DNA of 64,000 bases from Bdellovibrio sp. UBA4095 (GCA_002381805.1 DFXZ01000014.1:124001-188000); one strand, 5' to 3'; shown: positions 9,129 through 18,359, numbered from the stretch's first letter. Notes: generated from the sequence alone by a model not told the origin. Translations and numbers: made by a program.

Positions 9129-9264
9129 TCCTTATTGTTTATCGAGCCTTAGAGGATTGACAAGCAGTATTGGCTTAATGCGTTAACATGCCTTTTGACG
9201 ACTTTGCGGTGGACGAAAGCAGGGTTTTATCCCTATATTCAGGGGGCTTGGGAGATATCTAAAA

Positions 9265-9624
9265 ATGACTACTTTTGTTGGTATTGTGCATATTATCGTT
9301 GCTATCGTTTTAATCGTTCTTGTTTTGATTCAAGATTCGAAGAGCAATGGTGCTTTGGGCATGGGTGGATCCAGCGGTTCGAACAGTCTCTTGGGAGCAA
9401 CCGGAGCACAATCTCTTGCTGGAAAAATGACTGTGTGGGTTTCCGTTATTTTTGCTATCACATGTTTGGCTCTTTCGATCATGACTTCATCAACTTCTAA
9501 ATCAGTTGTTGATTCTCTTCCATTACCAACGGCTCCAGCAGCGGAAACAAGCCCTGCTACGGCTGCTCCAGCTGCTGCACCTACTGAAACTGCTCCTGCG
9601 GAAACCGCAACTCCAGCAAAGTAA
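9265..9624 (+). CDS. secG: Preprotein translocase subunit SecG
   Basis: SecG is the small SecYEG channel subunit. The 119-residue protein has two transmembrane helices (residues about 3-23 and 55-75) joined by the family loop LIQDSKSNGALG...GGSSGSNS. GGAG lies 10 bases before the ATG. The C terminus carries an extra 35-residue tail rich in Ala, Pro and Thr, which would lie on the periplasmic side and is longer than in E. coli. A TATATT at 9234-9239 could be the -10 element of its promoter, but its -35 is weak. Confidence 0.93.
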   Translation: MTTFVGIVHIIVAIVLIVLVLIQDSKSNGALGMGGSSGSNSLLGATGAQSLAGKMTVWVSVIFAITCLALSIMTSSTSKSVVDSLPLPTAPAAETSPATAAPAAAPTETAPAETATPAK

Positions 9625-9626
9625 TT

Positions 9627-9655
9627 TTGCACTTCAAAAACTTCTTCGTTATAGT
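9627..9655 (+). promoter_or_regulatory. Candidate sigma-70-type promoter for the FecR/AgmX-like gene
   Basis: TTGCAC at 9627-9632 and TATAGT at 9650-9655 are separated by exactly 17 bases. The -10 element matches the consensus at 5 of 6 positions; the -35 at 3 of 6. It lies between secG and the downstream gene at 9693. Judged by eye only. Confidence 0.35.
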
Positions 9656-9692
9656 TTAATCCTCAGCACGAGATGCACAGACAGGATATGAT

Positions 9693-10496
9693 ATGGCGAA
9701 GAAGAATTTGGTAATTCCGATTTTAATAGGCCTCGGCCTCTTCAGCGTACTATTGTCACTTGTTATTGCTTCGCAAACCGAAACGCAAGCTCCCGATCAA
9801 CGTCCTTTGGCGCGAATCAGTCTTAACTTGGGCAAGGTTTCAATTTTAAGAAAAAATCTTACACATAAAGAAAACCTGGTCCGCAAATCCAGTCTCTATT
9901 CCAATGATTCGGTTGAGACTTCTGCAGACGGAGATGCAACTGTCGACTTTGACTCTGCCTACCGGATCCGCATTCTTGAAAACTCCTTTATAACCATTGG
10001 CCAAGAAAATGATCGGACTGTGCTGATTATTAAAAGAGGTGATGTACAAGTCGAGAACTATGGACGCGAAGGAACTGTGTACATTTCCAAAGACGGGTCC
10101 CGGTGGACGGCGACTGACTATGAAATGAACTATAAACAGCAAGCTCCTGTTCTGAGTCTGCCAGAGCTCGCCCCTGCTGAGGAGATTCCTCTTGCTGCCA
10201 CTGCCAAAATTGACGGTCTGACTCCTGAGTTTATTCAAGACACGCTTCGAACACAACGCTCGGCTTTTTTTAAATGCTACACTCAACTGCTCCAGCGGAC
10301 TCCTGGAGTCGTCGGGCAGGCATCTCTTAGCTTTACGATAATGCCGACGGGTAAAGTCGCCAACGCTGAAATCACCTCTTCCAGTATCAATGATCCCAAC
10401 TTTAAAAAATGCCTTGTAGAAGCGGTGAACAGAGTTGAATTTCGAGCCTTTCCTGGCGACCCGATTGCAACTGTCTTTCCAATGAAGTTTGAATAG
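9693..10496 (+). CDS. Membrane-anchored protein with FecR-like and AgmX/TonB-C-like regions
   Basis: A 267-residue protein with one N-terminal transmembrane segment (residues 5-27) and the rest outside the cytoplasm. Residues about 40-150 read as a FecR-type repeat domain (SLNLGKVSILRK, DGDATVDFDSAYRIRILENS, VLIIKRGDVQVE). Residues about 175-267 match the C-terminal domain of AgmX/PglI-type proteins: a conserved Cys pair (FFKCYTQLL and FKKCLVEAV) and the pattern GQASLSFTIMPTGKV. In Myxococcus such domains are linked to gliding-motility complexes; that link is family knowledge, not shown here. It is convergent with the HAD gene, 5 bases apart. Confidence 0.75.
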   Translation: MAKKNLVIPILIGLGLFSVLLSLVIASQTETQAPDQRPLARISLNLGKVSILRKNLTHKENLVRKSSLYSNDSVETSADGDATVDFDSAYRIRILENSFITIGQENDRTVLIIKRGDVQVENYGREGTVYISKDGSRWTATDYEMNYKQQAPVLSLPELAPAEEIPLAATAKIDGLTPEFIQDTLRTQRSAFFKCYTQLLQRTPGVVGQASLSFTIMPTGKVANAEITSSSINDPNFKKCLVEAVNRVEFRAFPGDPIATVFPMKFE

Positions 10497-10501
10497 TCGC
10501 G

Positions 10502-11578
10502 CTAGCGATAATCGTGAAGATAGTCGATACGATCAGGAATCCACGGCTCATGCAGGCCTTCCATTTCGTACACCCTGCCTTCCACCACTGATTTTTCCTT
10601 AAGAGGTGCCACGGTCGGCACATAGGACGGATAAAGCAAGCCCTTATCGATAAAGAAAGTCTTCATCTCCTCGAAAGCTGTCTGCCCAATTATTCCACGG
10701 CGAATGATCTCATCAAAGCTCTTCATCAACTCTTCAGGGGTGTAGTCGTAGTTGTAAATCATATCTTGAATGACGCTATAGAGACCTTCTAAACTCATGC
10801 GTCGATCTTGAAAAAGATCCAAGGCAACCTGAAAAGTACTGTACGTCGCTAAAGTTCGTCGGCCAAATTTGAGATAATAGTCAGGATCGGTATCGGTGGC
10901 TAAATTTATATATATTTTTTCGACGGGGTCATTTTCGGGAATGAAAGTTTGCAGTTCTAATATCGTATCGACCTGATCACCACTGACATTCAATTTTTCT
11001 AAGGTCATGCGAATATCATGGGGGCCCATACGACGCGAACAAATATCTGAGTACAAGTTATAGATGATAGCATCTGTTTCACTATCGTCTCCCCAACAAA
11101 TCTGTCTTACATTTTCGGCCAAGCGCGTGCGCAATTGCAACAGCGCTTGAAGCTTATATCCAACCTGCTTTGTCAAACGCCAGAAACGTCCGGGGCGAAG
11201 ATTTGCCAGGTTGTCTTTATAGAAACAACCGAACGGACGAATATTATCCAGCGAAAACTTTTCGGAGATGCGCTCTTCTAGTTGTGGCGGTGACGCCGTA
11301 ATAAAATAGATGGGGAAATACATATAACCTTTTTGCTGCTTCCGGTAAGCCGAAAGGGACTGCAAAAGGGTGTTAGTTCCGGGAATGTTTTTCTTATTAA
11401 GGGCGCGTTCCAGAACCGTGGTCATCAAACCCGACAGCGAATCAATGGTCGTGTCCAGGTAAGTTTTATCCAAGTCCCAGATGAAGACCTCGTCATGACT
11501 TTTTTCCATCCCTTCAGATACGTATCTGAAGAAAACGACATCTCCATTCATTTCGCTGCGATCACGCCAATCTGCCAT
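10502..11578 (-). CDS. HAD-fold phosphatase-like protein, APP1/LNS2-like
   Basis: A 358-residue cytoplasmic protein. The HAD motifs are visible: the nucleophile motif WDLDKTYLDTT near residue 34, FITASPPQ with the motif II Ser/Thr, a Lys-containing FYKDNLANLRPGRF segment, and GDDSETDAIIY as the acidic motif IV. This order is like the phosphatidate phosphatase APP1 (DUF2183)/LNS2 group, so a lipid or small phosphate substrate is possible, but this is a resemblance seen by eye. The C-terminal 150 residues are helical with no known domain. The start is uncertain: in-frame ATGs at 11578, 11551 and 11509 all lack a strong ribosome site. Confidence 0.7.
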   Translation of the reverse strand: MADWRDRSEMNGDVVFFRYVSEGMEKSHDEVFIWDLDKTYLDTTIDSLSGLMTTVLERALNKKNIPGTNTLLQSLSAYRKQQKGYMYFPIYFITASPPQLEERISEKFSLDNIRPFGCFYKDNLANLRPGRFWRLTKQVGYKLQALLQLRTRLAENVRQICWGDDSETDAIIYNLYSDICSRRMGPHDIRMTLEKLNVSGDQVDTILELQTFIPENDPVEKIYINLATDTDPDYYLKFGRRTLATYSTFQVALDLFQDRRMSLEGLYSVIQDMIYNYDYTPEELMKSFDEIIRRGIIGQTAFEEMKTFFIDKGLLYPSYVPTVAPLKEKSVVEGRVYEMEGLHEPWIPDRIDYLHDYR

Positions 11579-11663
11579 AGCTCATATTTACAATTTACAA
11601 GGCTGTTTGCAAGGCACTTCACCTAAAAACATAGCGCCGTACAGATCTTGGTTCCGGGGAAAT

Positions 11664-13142
11664 TTAGAAACACCCGGTACTCTGCACGGGATCTGCCATT
11701 TGACGACAACGAATCTGAGCTTTAGAGCACTTCACTCGGAGGTGAAAGTGATTGTTATGTTGAGTATCCGGAATAAGACGTCGCAGTGTTTGGTAAACAT
11801 CTCCGCCTTTTTGATCGGCACTGATTTCGCCCTTCTTGATGGCGAGGGCGCAGATCTCCTTTTTCAGGACACGGTGGATGAATATTCGATCGATCAGCTT
11901 TGTACTTACGAGATGTTTAAACATTTCCCATTGCTCTTCAGCCATCCAATCAGGATGAGGAGCGTTCTTATTAACTGCAGAGGCAAAGCGCCCTTGCAAG
12001 CCTTTCTTCTGAAAATAGAAAGCAACATCCGCATCCAAGCCATTTTGGTGGGATTTATGAGTTCCCAACTTGCCACCATTTTTGTAAGAAAGATCACCGA
12101 CCGTCACCTGCATACCTGGGATACTCTTAACTGTGAACTGACCCATCAGCTTCAGAATATAGAATAGCTCATTACTTGCAAAATGAGTGTTGCGCTGCGG
12201 ACGCATGACCTTCAGACCAGAGTTGGGATTTCCCGTCACATATTTCAAAAAGTCAGCGGCATTCTCAAGATGTCCTTCATTTACTTTTCCAATTGCCTGA
12301 ACCGCACTTCCAGTAACTGGCTTTGCCGTCGGTTTTGGTGATGGCGCAGGAGAAGGCTTCGGCCCCTTCGAATCGTCCTTTGGAGTTTCTCTAGGAGCAT
12401 CTTTTGGATTCTCTTTGGGCTGTTCCTTTGGCTCTTCAAGATCTTTATCCATAGGCTCATCACTTGGTGCAGAGCCAACTTCTTCCTCATCCTTAACAAT
12501 TTGGCCTTTAGGAATATTCAAAATTTGTTCGATATCTTCTTCCACAGTTCCGACATAAAGCCCAGGCTCACCATCATCAACATCATCTTCCTCTTTGTGG
12601 TGATCGTCGCCTTGCGATGGCTGTGGCTGTTCTTGAGGTTGCTCTGGTTTCACCGGAACTTCTTCGTCTCTATCCACCTGATGTGATTCAAGCTGATGAT
12701 GGTAAATTCGTCCTTCGTGCTGCAGATAAATATCGATAAATGAAGAGCTGCACGTGAGTTCTTTACCTAAGCAAGTGGCTTTTGCGGCAAGCTTCATATT
12801 TGCAGGGACCGCAGCCTGAGGATGCAATACGATAAAGCCTTCGTGATCTCGAAAGCCCTTAAGATCAATATCAATAAATAGTGTTCCACTTTCAGGGCGC
12901 GGTAGAAATTCGATCTGCCCTTTAAGAGTCATTTCCTTCGTTTCTTTGTTAAAGACGACATTCATTTCTCGAATGCTGGTCGAACCACGAATGATCGAAT
13001 AGTTCTCGTATTTTACCTGAGTGGGTTGCGGAGGAGACCATGTCGTCGTGGCTTTCGATTGCACCTCTGTCTGGAACTGAGGTCCACAGCCAGAGATCGA
13101 TATAGTAATAAGCGCCATTACGGCCAGCAAATGAATCTTCAT
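11664..13142 (-). CDS. Lipoprotein with C-terminal M74 murein endopeptidase (MepA-like) domain
   Basis: A 492-residue protein. The start at 13142 was chosen over an upstream TTG because it gives a lipoprotein signal (MKIHLLAVMALITISISGC, lipobox ISGC). Residues about 50-170 form a beta-rich domain; about 170-290 is a low-complexity Pro/Glu/Asp/Lys/Gln linker; the last 200 residues match penicillin-insensitive murein endopeptidases: the family GDLSYKNGG region, HKSHQNGLDADV near residue 362 and NNHFHLRVKC near 463, which supply the zinc ligands. The family cuts D-Ala-mDAP cross-links. The long acidic stalk would let the enzyme reach from the outer membrane to the wall, an inference. E. coli MepA has only about 270 residues and no lipid anchor. 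Confidence 0.85.
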   Translation of the reverse strand: MKIHLLAVMALITISISGCGPQFQTEVQSKATTTWSPPQPTQVKYENYSIIRGSTSIREMNVVFNKETKEMTLKGQIEFLPRPESGTLFIDIDLKGFRDHEGFIVLHPQAAVPANMKLAAKATCLGKELTCSSSFIDIYLQHEGRIYHHQLESHQVDRDEEVPVKPEQPQEQPQPSQGDDHHKEEDDVDDGEPGLYVGTVEEDIEQILNIPKGQIVKDEEEVGSAPSDEPMDKDLEEPKEQPKENPKDAPRETPKDDSKGPKPSPAPSPKPTAKPVTGSAVQAIGKVNEGHLENAADFLKYVTGNPNSGLKVMRPQRNTHFASNELFYILKLMGQFTVKSIPGMQVTVGDLSYKNGGKLGTHKSHQNGLDADVAFYFQKKGLQGRFASAVNKNAPHPDWMAEEQWEMFKHLVSTKLIDRIFIHRVLKKEICALAIKKGEISADQKGGDVYQTLRRLIPDTQHNNHFHLRVKCSKAQIRCRQMADPVQSTGCF

Positions 13143-13195
13143 CCCACGGACAGGATTGCAGAAATCGTGCTCCGCCAAAGAGCTTTAATTTCGAT

Positions 13196-14041
13196 CTATG
13201 GGTTGGCGGCTGTCGAAGTTTTGGCTAGATATGACAACAATTGTTCCCGCAGTTCTCCCCTGCGGATTTCATAGAGATCTCCATGCCGCCCCCCTTCCAC
13301 AATCCAAAGATCCTTCGGTGATACTGCTTCTTTGAACATGGCTGTCGTGTTTTCAAGCTCGACAGCGGGATCATCAGACCCATGAATAAACAAGATCGGA
13401 ATGGGCGAAAGTCCGGCCAGGGGTTTCGGTGCATACTCATCACTAAGTGTCACATAGCTAAGAGGCTGAAGGGGCCAAGTCCACCAGCGGCGACTTAAAA
13501 CATAACTTCCCATTTTTCGGTAGGAAGAAAAACTCCCCTCAACGACCAAGTTACGTATAGGAATAGAGTCCTTAACTTCCTCGACAGTTTTCATCGCAAT
13601 GATGCCGCCTAAACTATGTCCGTACACGATCAGGGGACGAGCATCTTTTTTTTCATTCAGCCATTCTGCTGCCGCAATTCCGGCTTCTACGGTACTAGCG
13701 GGAGTAGGTTTACCCGTCGACAAACCATATCCAGGGTAATCTAGGATCAGATAGTTATAACCGTAAGAAGGTAGCCAGTAAAACATCAGAAAATGTGACG
13801 TCAAATTTTCCGCATTGCCATGAAAGAACAGCACTGTGCCCTTATCCACCTTCTCGGTTGTGGGAAAGTACCATGCATGGATCGTGTTGCCAGTCTTAGT
13901 CTTTAAAAAAACGTCTTCCGGATTCATCCGAATGTTCTTTGGTTCAAAGAGTTTTTCCTTCAGCGGAAAATAAAAAAACGATTGGCATCCCATAAGAAAA
14001 CAACAAAATAAAAGACTAAAAAATTTTAAAAAAAGATTCAT
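13196..14041 (-). CDS. Alpha/beta-hydrolase lipoprotein
   Basis: A 281-residue hydrolase of the BEM46/YqkD-like type. The start at 14041 gives MNLFLKFFSLLFCCFLMGC, a lipobox (LMGC) signal. The fold motifs are in order: VLFFHGNAEN (oxyanion region), YPGYGLSTG, the nucleophile elbow GHSLGG, HGSDDP (acid) and GGRHGDLY (base). The substrate is unknown. It follows the methyltransferase gene by 16 bases on the same strand. Confidence 0.85.
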   Translation of the reverse strand: MNLFLKFFSLLFCCFLMGCQSFFYFPLKEKLFEPKNIRMNPEDVFLKTKTGNTIHAWYFPTTEKVDKGTVLFFHGNAENLTSHFLMFYWLPSYGYNYLILDYPGYGLSTGKPTPASTVEAGIAAAEWLNEKKDARPLIVYGHSLGGIIAMKTVEEVKDSIPIRNLVVEGSFSSYRKMGSYVLSRRWWTWPLQPLSYVTLSDEYAPKPLAGLSPIPILFIHGSDDPAVELENTTAMFKEAVSPKDLWIVEGGRHGDLYEIRRGELREQLLSYLAKTSTAANP

Positions 14042-14057
14042 CCTTAGCGCCTGCCCA

Positions 14058-14879
14058 CTATGTTCGAGCCCGTGCTTGCACAAAAGAATAAAAGAAAACA
14101 GCGTTAGGGTCCTTTGCGACTTTAGCCATCTCATCTTTCATTCCATCAACCACTTCAGTTGAAACATATTTCGCCTCTATAAGCTGATCACTCGCACTTA
14201 GCAAAAGCTCTGTCCAATATTCGATACAGTCTTTTCTGGCTTGAGGGGAACGATTATCCAGGAACCAAGTTTTGATTTCGGTTTGAATGTCGCGATAACC
14301 TAACTGCATCAACAGGTTTCCAAGCTTAGCTCCCACAAACGGATCGCCTTTCTGATCCAACTGATACTCGTTGAAAGCCATCCAATATTTCCAAACATTC
14401 GGGGAATAAGGATCTAAAAAAAATGAAGAGTTCATCACTTCAGTTGCATAGATAACCGAACCTGGCCGCAGAACCCTGCGCACTTCTGAAAGAATTCTGA
14501 TCGGTTCTGGGACGTGTTCAAGAATCCAACAGAGATAAGCACCATCAAATGAATTCGCAGGGAACTCCATGTTTGATGCATCCATTTCTTTCAACTCGAA
14601 ACGTCCTGAGGCAAAAGGGAGTTGAGCGAGCCGTTCACGTGCGGAGGCCAACTGACGAGTGCTGCGATCAATACCCGTTAAACGAAGATCTGGAAAACGA
14701 CGCAAAATGATTTCGCTCTGGGCGCCAACTCCACAACCGACTTCTAATAGGTCACTCACTTCGGAAAGATTGATATTCTGATAAACAGTGAACTCACCAA
14801 ATCGAGCCTGCTTTCTGAGTCGTTCTTGTTCGTGGGTTGAAAACCCATGGAGATAAGGAAAGTCGAGCGTTTTGGTCAT
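14058..14879 (-). CDS. Class I SAM-dependent methyltransferase
   Basis: A 273-residue methyltransferase. AAGGAG precedes the ATG at 14879. Motif I is LLEVGCGVGAQ, followed by GIDRSTRQLASAR, DASNMEFPANSFDGAYLCWILEHV and LRPGSVIYATE, the standard UbiE-like core. A C-terminal extension of about 100 residues with few known features follows. The substrate cannot be told from the sequence. It lies 10 bases after the DUF4105 gene, so the two are probably co-transcribed with the hydrolase. Confidence 0.88.
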   Translation of the reverse strand: MTKTLDFPYLHGFSTHEQERLRKQARFGEFTVYQNINLSEVSDLLEVGCGVGAQSEIILRRFPDLRLTGIDRSTRQLASARERLAQLPFASGRFELKEMDASNMEFPANSFDGAYLCWILEHVPEPIRILSEVRRVLRPGSVIYATEVMNSSFFLDPYSPNVWKYWMAFNEYQLDQKGDPFVGAKLGNLLMQLGYRDIQTEIKTWFLDNRSPQARKDCIEYWTELLLSASDQLIEAKYVSTEVVDGMKDEMAKVAKDPNAVFFYSFVQARART

Positions 14880-14889
14880 CTGCCACTCC

Positions 14890-16797
14890 TTAGTAATATT
14901 TAAACAGCTGAAGAGAGGTTCGCTCAAGGAATCTCTCATTGCGGTACTGCAGGCGAATGCCCAGGTTCTTCGTGAAACTCCACTGAGATTCGATACCGGT
15001 TCTTAGATAATCTTGAACACCAACGTACGAATCCCGGCGGTAAAAAATGTGGGCCTGCATAAGCCAGAATGGATTCACCTCGAAATGCGCTTCCAAATAG
15101 GGACCAACTCCACCCCACAACTTGTCATGCGGCAGATGAGGGCCGTAATGAACTTCCCCCAGTAGCTGTGCACTAAAATCAAAATGACCTTTCTGCAGCG
15201 TCCAGCCAGAACCTAGGCGTACAATCCCTTCATGAGTCGGCTGAAAATTTTCATTACGTGTTCGCTCAACGCCCAATTTAAACCGCCAAGAATTTTCTGG
15301 TATTAAACGCGACCACGCCCCAGCAGATACGAGTTCAAATGCCGAAATGTTTTCGATCTCTAACTTTTTGCCCGAAGAAAAATCCATATCCAAAAAGGAG
15401 ATCTGCGAAGCTTTTGGGTAACCCCAGGAAGGATCCAAGCGATCATGCAAAGCAAAGCGATGAGAGAACAAAATGGATGTTTCGTCATCACCAAGTTGTT
15501 TCAGTGCGCCGACCCCCCAACGACCCGAGGGATGGGCTAAATGTGGCTGTTCCTCTAGCTTGGGGATAATCACGACAGCTTCAGGAGCTACCGGATTCTC
15601 GCTGCGTTTTGCGAGAACTCTTAGTTTGAGCTGCTCTTCTCTGCCGGCCTCTTGAACTTGTTGTGAATATCTGAAATCAACGTAGTCAATAAAAGTATCC
15701 AAAATTCGCGCCTGTGAAACCGGATCCTTCGTTAAAAAATTCTGCGAATAGGTGATTTCATCCCGTGTGCGCAGCTGCTCTGCGAGGGCCTCTAGCTCTT
15801 CCCGCTCTTCAGCAGAAAGCAATCGCCACCGTTCCAAATAAACCTGACGAACTGACGGTCGAAAACTGTAAGACTTGATCAGTTCCGTCTTATTCCACAA
15901 CACCCGAACAGTATCAGCCGGGATCACAAACTGATCTAGTTTATCCAAGATCTGAACTGAAGGATCTGCCGCCTCAAGGACTGAAAGCATATGATAGGAA
16001 CAATTTTCCGTCAGATACCAGTAGTCGGTTGCCAAAGGACCAACTTCCCAGATGTGCGCAATCAGCATGTCTACAGAACTTTGCGGCAGGCTTAGCTCGT
16101 ACTCCCAAAGGTCACGCGATTCCGCATTATTATATTCACGAACTTTGTAGTAATAAGGAATCGAGCGGAATTTACCGGGAAATAAGCCGAACAGACCTTT
16201 AAATCCATAAAGAAAAGCGTTGTTGGTATCGGTCTCTGCCGCGTAATTGATCCCATAATCAAGAAGCTCGTATCGCTTGCCATCTCTGAGCGAAGCCGCT
16301 TTATTGATTCGCAAGAATGTATGACCGAAAGCTGAAGATGGATTGTTCAGATAATAACTTGAGAAAACCAAGGAAACAGATTCGCCGCGAATCCCTTCAA
16401 AAAATGCCTTAAAACGAGGACAGTCAACATCAGGCCAAGACAACGCCATATCCTTGAGTTGATTTTTAAGCCAGCGATAGCGCGCAGGAAAGCGACACTG
16501 AGGATGATCGTTGACATCCATGCCAGCCACGGGAGCGAAAAAAGCTTGGATCGTTGCAAGGAGTTCTGCCTGAGGATTCTTTTTTCCGTCTTGAGACAAA
16601 AAGAAAAGAGGGCTGTCCATCTGACTTTGCCGAGATTGAAAGAAGTCTTTTTCAAAATGAAGTAGCTTGAGCCATTGTCGTTCTTGACTAAGCTGCCGAG
16701 TCTCCACTTCCCGCATGATCCCATTGATGGAATCGGTGGATGCAGGAGAGAAAAGAGGGATTAAAGTGAGAAGAATCAGAACGGCTCGAAAGTTCAT
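14890..16797 (-). CDS. DUF4105 (Lnb-like) protein with barrel-like C-terminal part
   Basis: A 635-residue exported protein. The start at 16797 puts a signal peptide first (MNFRAVLILLTLIPLFSPAS). Residues about 130-290 match DUF4105, with His159 in NPSSAFGHTFLRI and Cys266 in TENCSYHML, the conserved residues of a family that includes the Bacteroides lipoprotein N-acyltransferase Lnb. The remaining residues, about 420-635, alternate polar and aromatic residues and end in LFKYY, as in outer-membrane barrels. That would put the catalytic part in the periplasm next to the outer membrane. Lipoprotein acylation is a family-based guess only. No good ribosome site is seen. Confidence 0.8.
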   Translation of the reverse strand: MNFRAVLILLTLIPLFSPASTDSINGIMREVETRQLSQERQWLKLLHFEKDFFQSRQSQMDSPLFFLSQDGKKNPQAELLATIQAFFAPVAGMDVNDHPQCRFPARYRWLKNQLKDMALSWPDVDCPRFKAFFEGIRGESVSLVFSSYYLNNPSSAFGHTFLRINKAASLRDGKRYELLDYGINYAAETDTNNAFLYGFKGLFGLFPGKFRSIPYYYKVREYNNAESRDLWEYELSLPQSSVDMLIAHIWEVGPLATDYWYLTENCSYHMLSVLEAADPSVQILDKLDQFVIPADTVRVLWNKTELIKSYSFRPSVRQVYLERWRLLSAEEREELEALAEQLRTRDEITYSQNFLTKDPVSQARILDTFIDYVDFRYSQQVQEAGREEQLKLRVLAKRSENPVAPEAVVIIPKLEEQPHLAHPSGRWGVGALKQLGDDETSILFSHRFALHDRLDPSWGYPKASQISFLDMDFSSGKKLEIENISAFELVSAGAWSRLIPENSWRFKLGVERTRNENFQPTHEGIVRLGSGWTLQKGHFDFSAQLLGEVHYGPHLPHDKLWGGVGPYLEAHFEVNPFWLMQAHIFYRRDSYVGVQDYLRTGIESQWSFTKNLGIRLQYRNERFLERTSLQLFKYY

Positions 16798-16898
16798 ACT
16801 GCAGATCTTTCTAGCCAGAAAACCTTTTCGATGCAAGTCTTTGCACCGCATCTGGCGAATTCATTATCCGACGGGAGAAAGCTGCCCCCTTAAAAGCA

Positions 16899-16936
16899 AA
16901 AATCCTTCTTCACAATGAAATATGAAGAAGGATTTT
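16899..16936 (-). terminator. Rho-independent terminator after the DUF3015 gene
   Basis: A perfect 14-base inverted repeat (16899-16912 and 16923-16936; core TCCTTCTTCA with TGAAGAAGGA) with a 10-base loop. On the minus strand it is followed by TTTTTGCTTTT-type sequence. It lies 30 bases past the stop at 16966. Confidence 0.85.
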
Positions 16937-16965
16937 AGATATTTAATACTTAACAGGTCTAGACC

Positions 16966-17454
16966 TTAGGCGCCACAAATGTTGTTTTTAGAAACAACTT
17001 CGTGGATGTTAGCTTCGATAGCAGCAGGCTGCATATTTGTATCAACAAAGATCTTGTTGTAGTTTTTTTGCATAGTAGAACCCATTGCCTGAGAGTCACA
17101 ACCCATAAGGTTTGCAAGTCCCGCTAGAGTTTCACCTTCACCACGAGCAGCATCGTTTGCCAAAGCAACTTTGTTCACTTCGATGAAAGCTGGAACTTCT
17201 TTACCAGATTTGAAGATTCCGTCTTGTTGGCAATTCAAAGTTCCAGTAGAGATACCGAAAGTCTGATTTCCTGAAGTTCCGTTAGTCGTTGCTGCAAGAA
17301 TCTGATTCCCGTCAGAACCCATAACAATTGAACCTAATCCACATCCAGCAGAGCCATATCCTTGACCAGACATCTCCGCAAGAAGACCTTTTTTCTGAGC
17401 ATGAGCTACACCTGAAACCAATAATGCTGCAATAACAAGCTGAGCGATTTTCAC
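16966..17454 (-). CDS. Periplasmic DUF3015-family protein
   Basis: A 162-residue exported protein. The GTG at 17454 is chosen over the ATG at 17466 because GGAGGT lies 5 bases before it and the signal peptide then reads (M)KIAQLVIAALLVSGVAHA. The mature part carries Cys residues in GSAGCGLGS, GTLNCQQDG, LMGCDS and NNICGA, consistent with disulfides, and matches DUF3015, a family common in predatory and marine Gram-negatives with no known function. It has its own terminator. Confidence 0.8.
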   Translation of the reverse strand: MKIAQLVIAALLVSGVAHAQKKGLLAEMSGQGYGSAGCGLGSIVMGSDGNQILAATTNGTSGNQTFGISTGTLNCQQDGIFKSGKEVPAFIEVNKVALANDAARGEGETLAGLANLMGCDSQAMGSTMQKNYNKIFVDTNMQPAAIEANIHEVVSKNNICGA

Positions 17455-17549
17455 TGAAACCTCCATATATAGTTAAGTTCGCTATCGAAAATTGTGATGG
17501 GTCCGGCAAGCGCAGGCAATTAAAAAACGCATTGCAAGACGTTAGGATT

Positions 17550-18359
17550 CTAGTGTTTGGTCCGTCGTTCAGGAATCAAGCCTTTCCCAGTCGAAATCAG
17601 CGTCTTAAGCCAGCTTAAGAAAGAATCTTCTGGTCCAGGCAGGCGATCTTTCAATTGAGCCTGCTCACTGATCAATAAGTTATGTAACAATTGAGTTTGC
17701 TTACGAAGGCTTGCATGCGGAGAGAACTGAACTCCAAAGCCTAACTTATTCATTTGCCCGTGATGGATTACCGTCCCAGTTGTCTTTAATACAACATCTT
17801 TATGCTTCAGCTCAATCTCTACTGATGAACCATCTGCAGGAAGATTCTCGGAAATAATAAACAAACCCGTTTGGGAAAAATTGGCAGTCGTCCCCTTCCA
17901 CTCATTTCCTTCTGACCTAAAGGTCACGGGTGCTTCCAGTTTAAAGCGTTGAGCAGTCTCCCACCAGCGCATGCGAGGATCAAAATAAATCGATCGTACG
18001 ACCGGAATCATAAAGTAGCAAACGACCAAAAGATCTAGGATAGTCATCCCAGCAACAGTCAAATAAGCCAGTGAATTACCATAAGTCAGAGAAGCCTTGA
18101 TGCTTAAAAGCAAGATGGCTGTCATCGTTGCAAGATAAAGTACGAAACTCCAACGGCGACAAACCAAAATAAGAATCCCAGCAAAAGCCGGCAGAACCAA
18201 GCTGGTTAGAAGCGTCTCAGGTGAAGCCTTCAACCACCATATATTAACGTAATTTGAGAAACTCATGTGGGACACATAAGCGCTTAAAATTTTATTTCCG
18301 ATTGGTGCGAGAATATGAAGGACGGCAAGAATAATAAGAGGCCACGGTCTTCTTTTCAT
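17550..18359 (-). CDS. Integral membrane protein with C-terminal PilZ domain
   Basis: A 269-residue protein: four to five hydrophobic segments between residues about 7 and 130, then a cytoplasmic PilZ domain from about 140. The PilZ pattern NFSQTG (NxSxxG) and the following GLFIISENLP and KLGFGVQFSP are present, but a clean RxxxR before it is not: AQRFKLE has one Arg only. c-di-GMP binding is therefore uncertain. The start is uncertain: an ATG at 18359 without a good ribosome site, or TTG at 18416 overlapping the DUF429 gene end. It is the last gene of the long minus-strand set. Confidence 0.75.
   Translation of the reverse strand: MKRRPWPLIILAVLHILAPIGNKILSAYVSHMSFSNYVNIWWLKASPETLLTSLVLPAFAGILILVCRRWSFVLYLATMTAILLLSIKASLTYGNSLAYLTVAGMTILDLLVVCYFMIPVVRSIYFDPRMRWWETAQRFKLEAPVTFRSEGNEWKGTTANFSQTGLFIISENLPADGSSVEIELKHKDVVLKTTGTVIHHGQMNKLGFGVQFSPHASLRKQTQLLHNLLISEQAQLKDRLPGPEDSFLSWLKTLISTGKGLIPERRTKH

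Noticed and set aside
9157..9185. TTGACA upstream of secG as a -35 element
   Set aside because: No -10 match lies 16 to 18 bases further on, so I did not call a promoter there.
9195..9500. Plus-strand frame overlapping secG
   Set aside because: It is another frame of secG, Cys/Trp/Tyr-rich and unlike a real protein; the SecG frame has clear family motifs.
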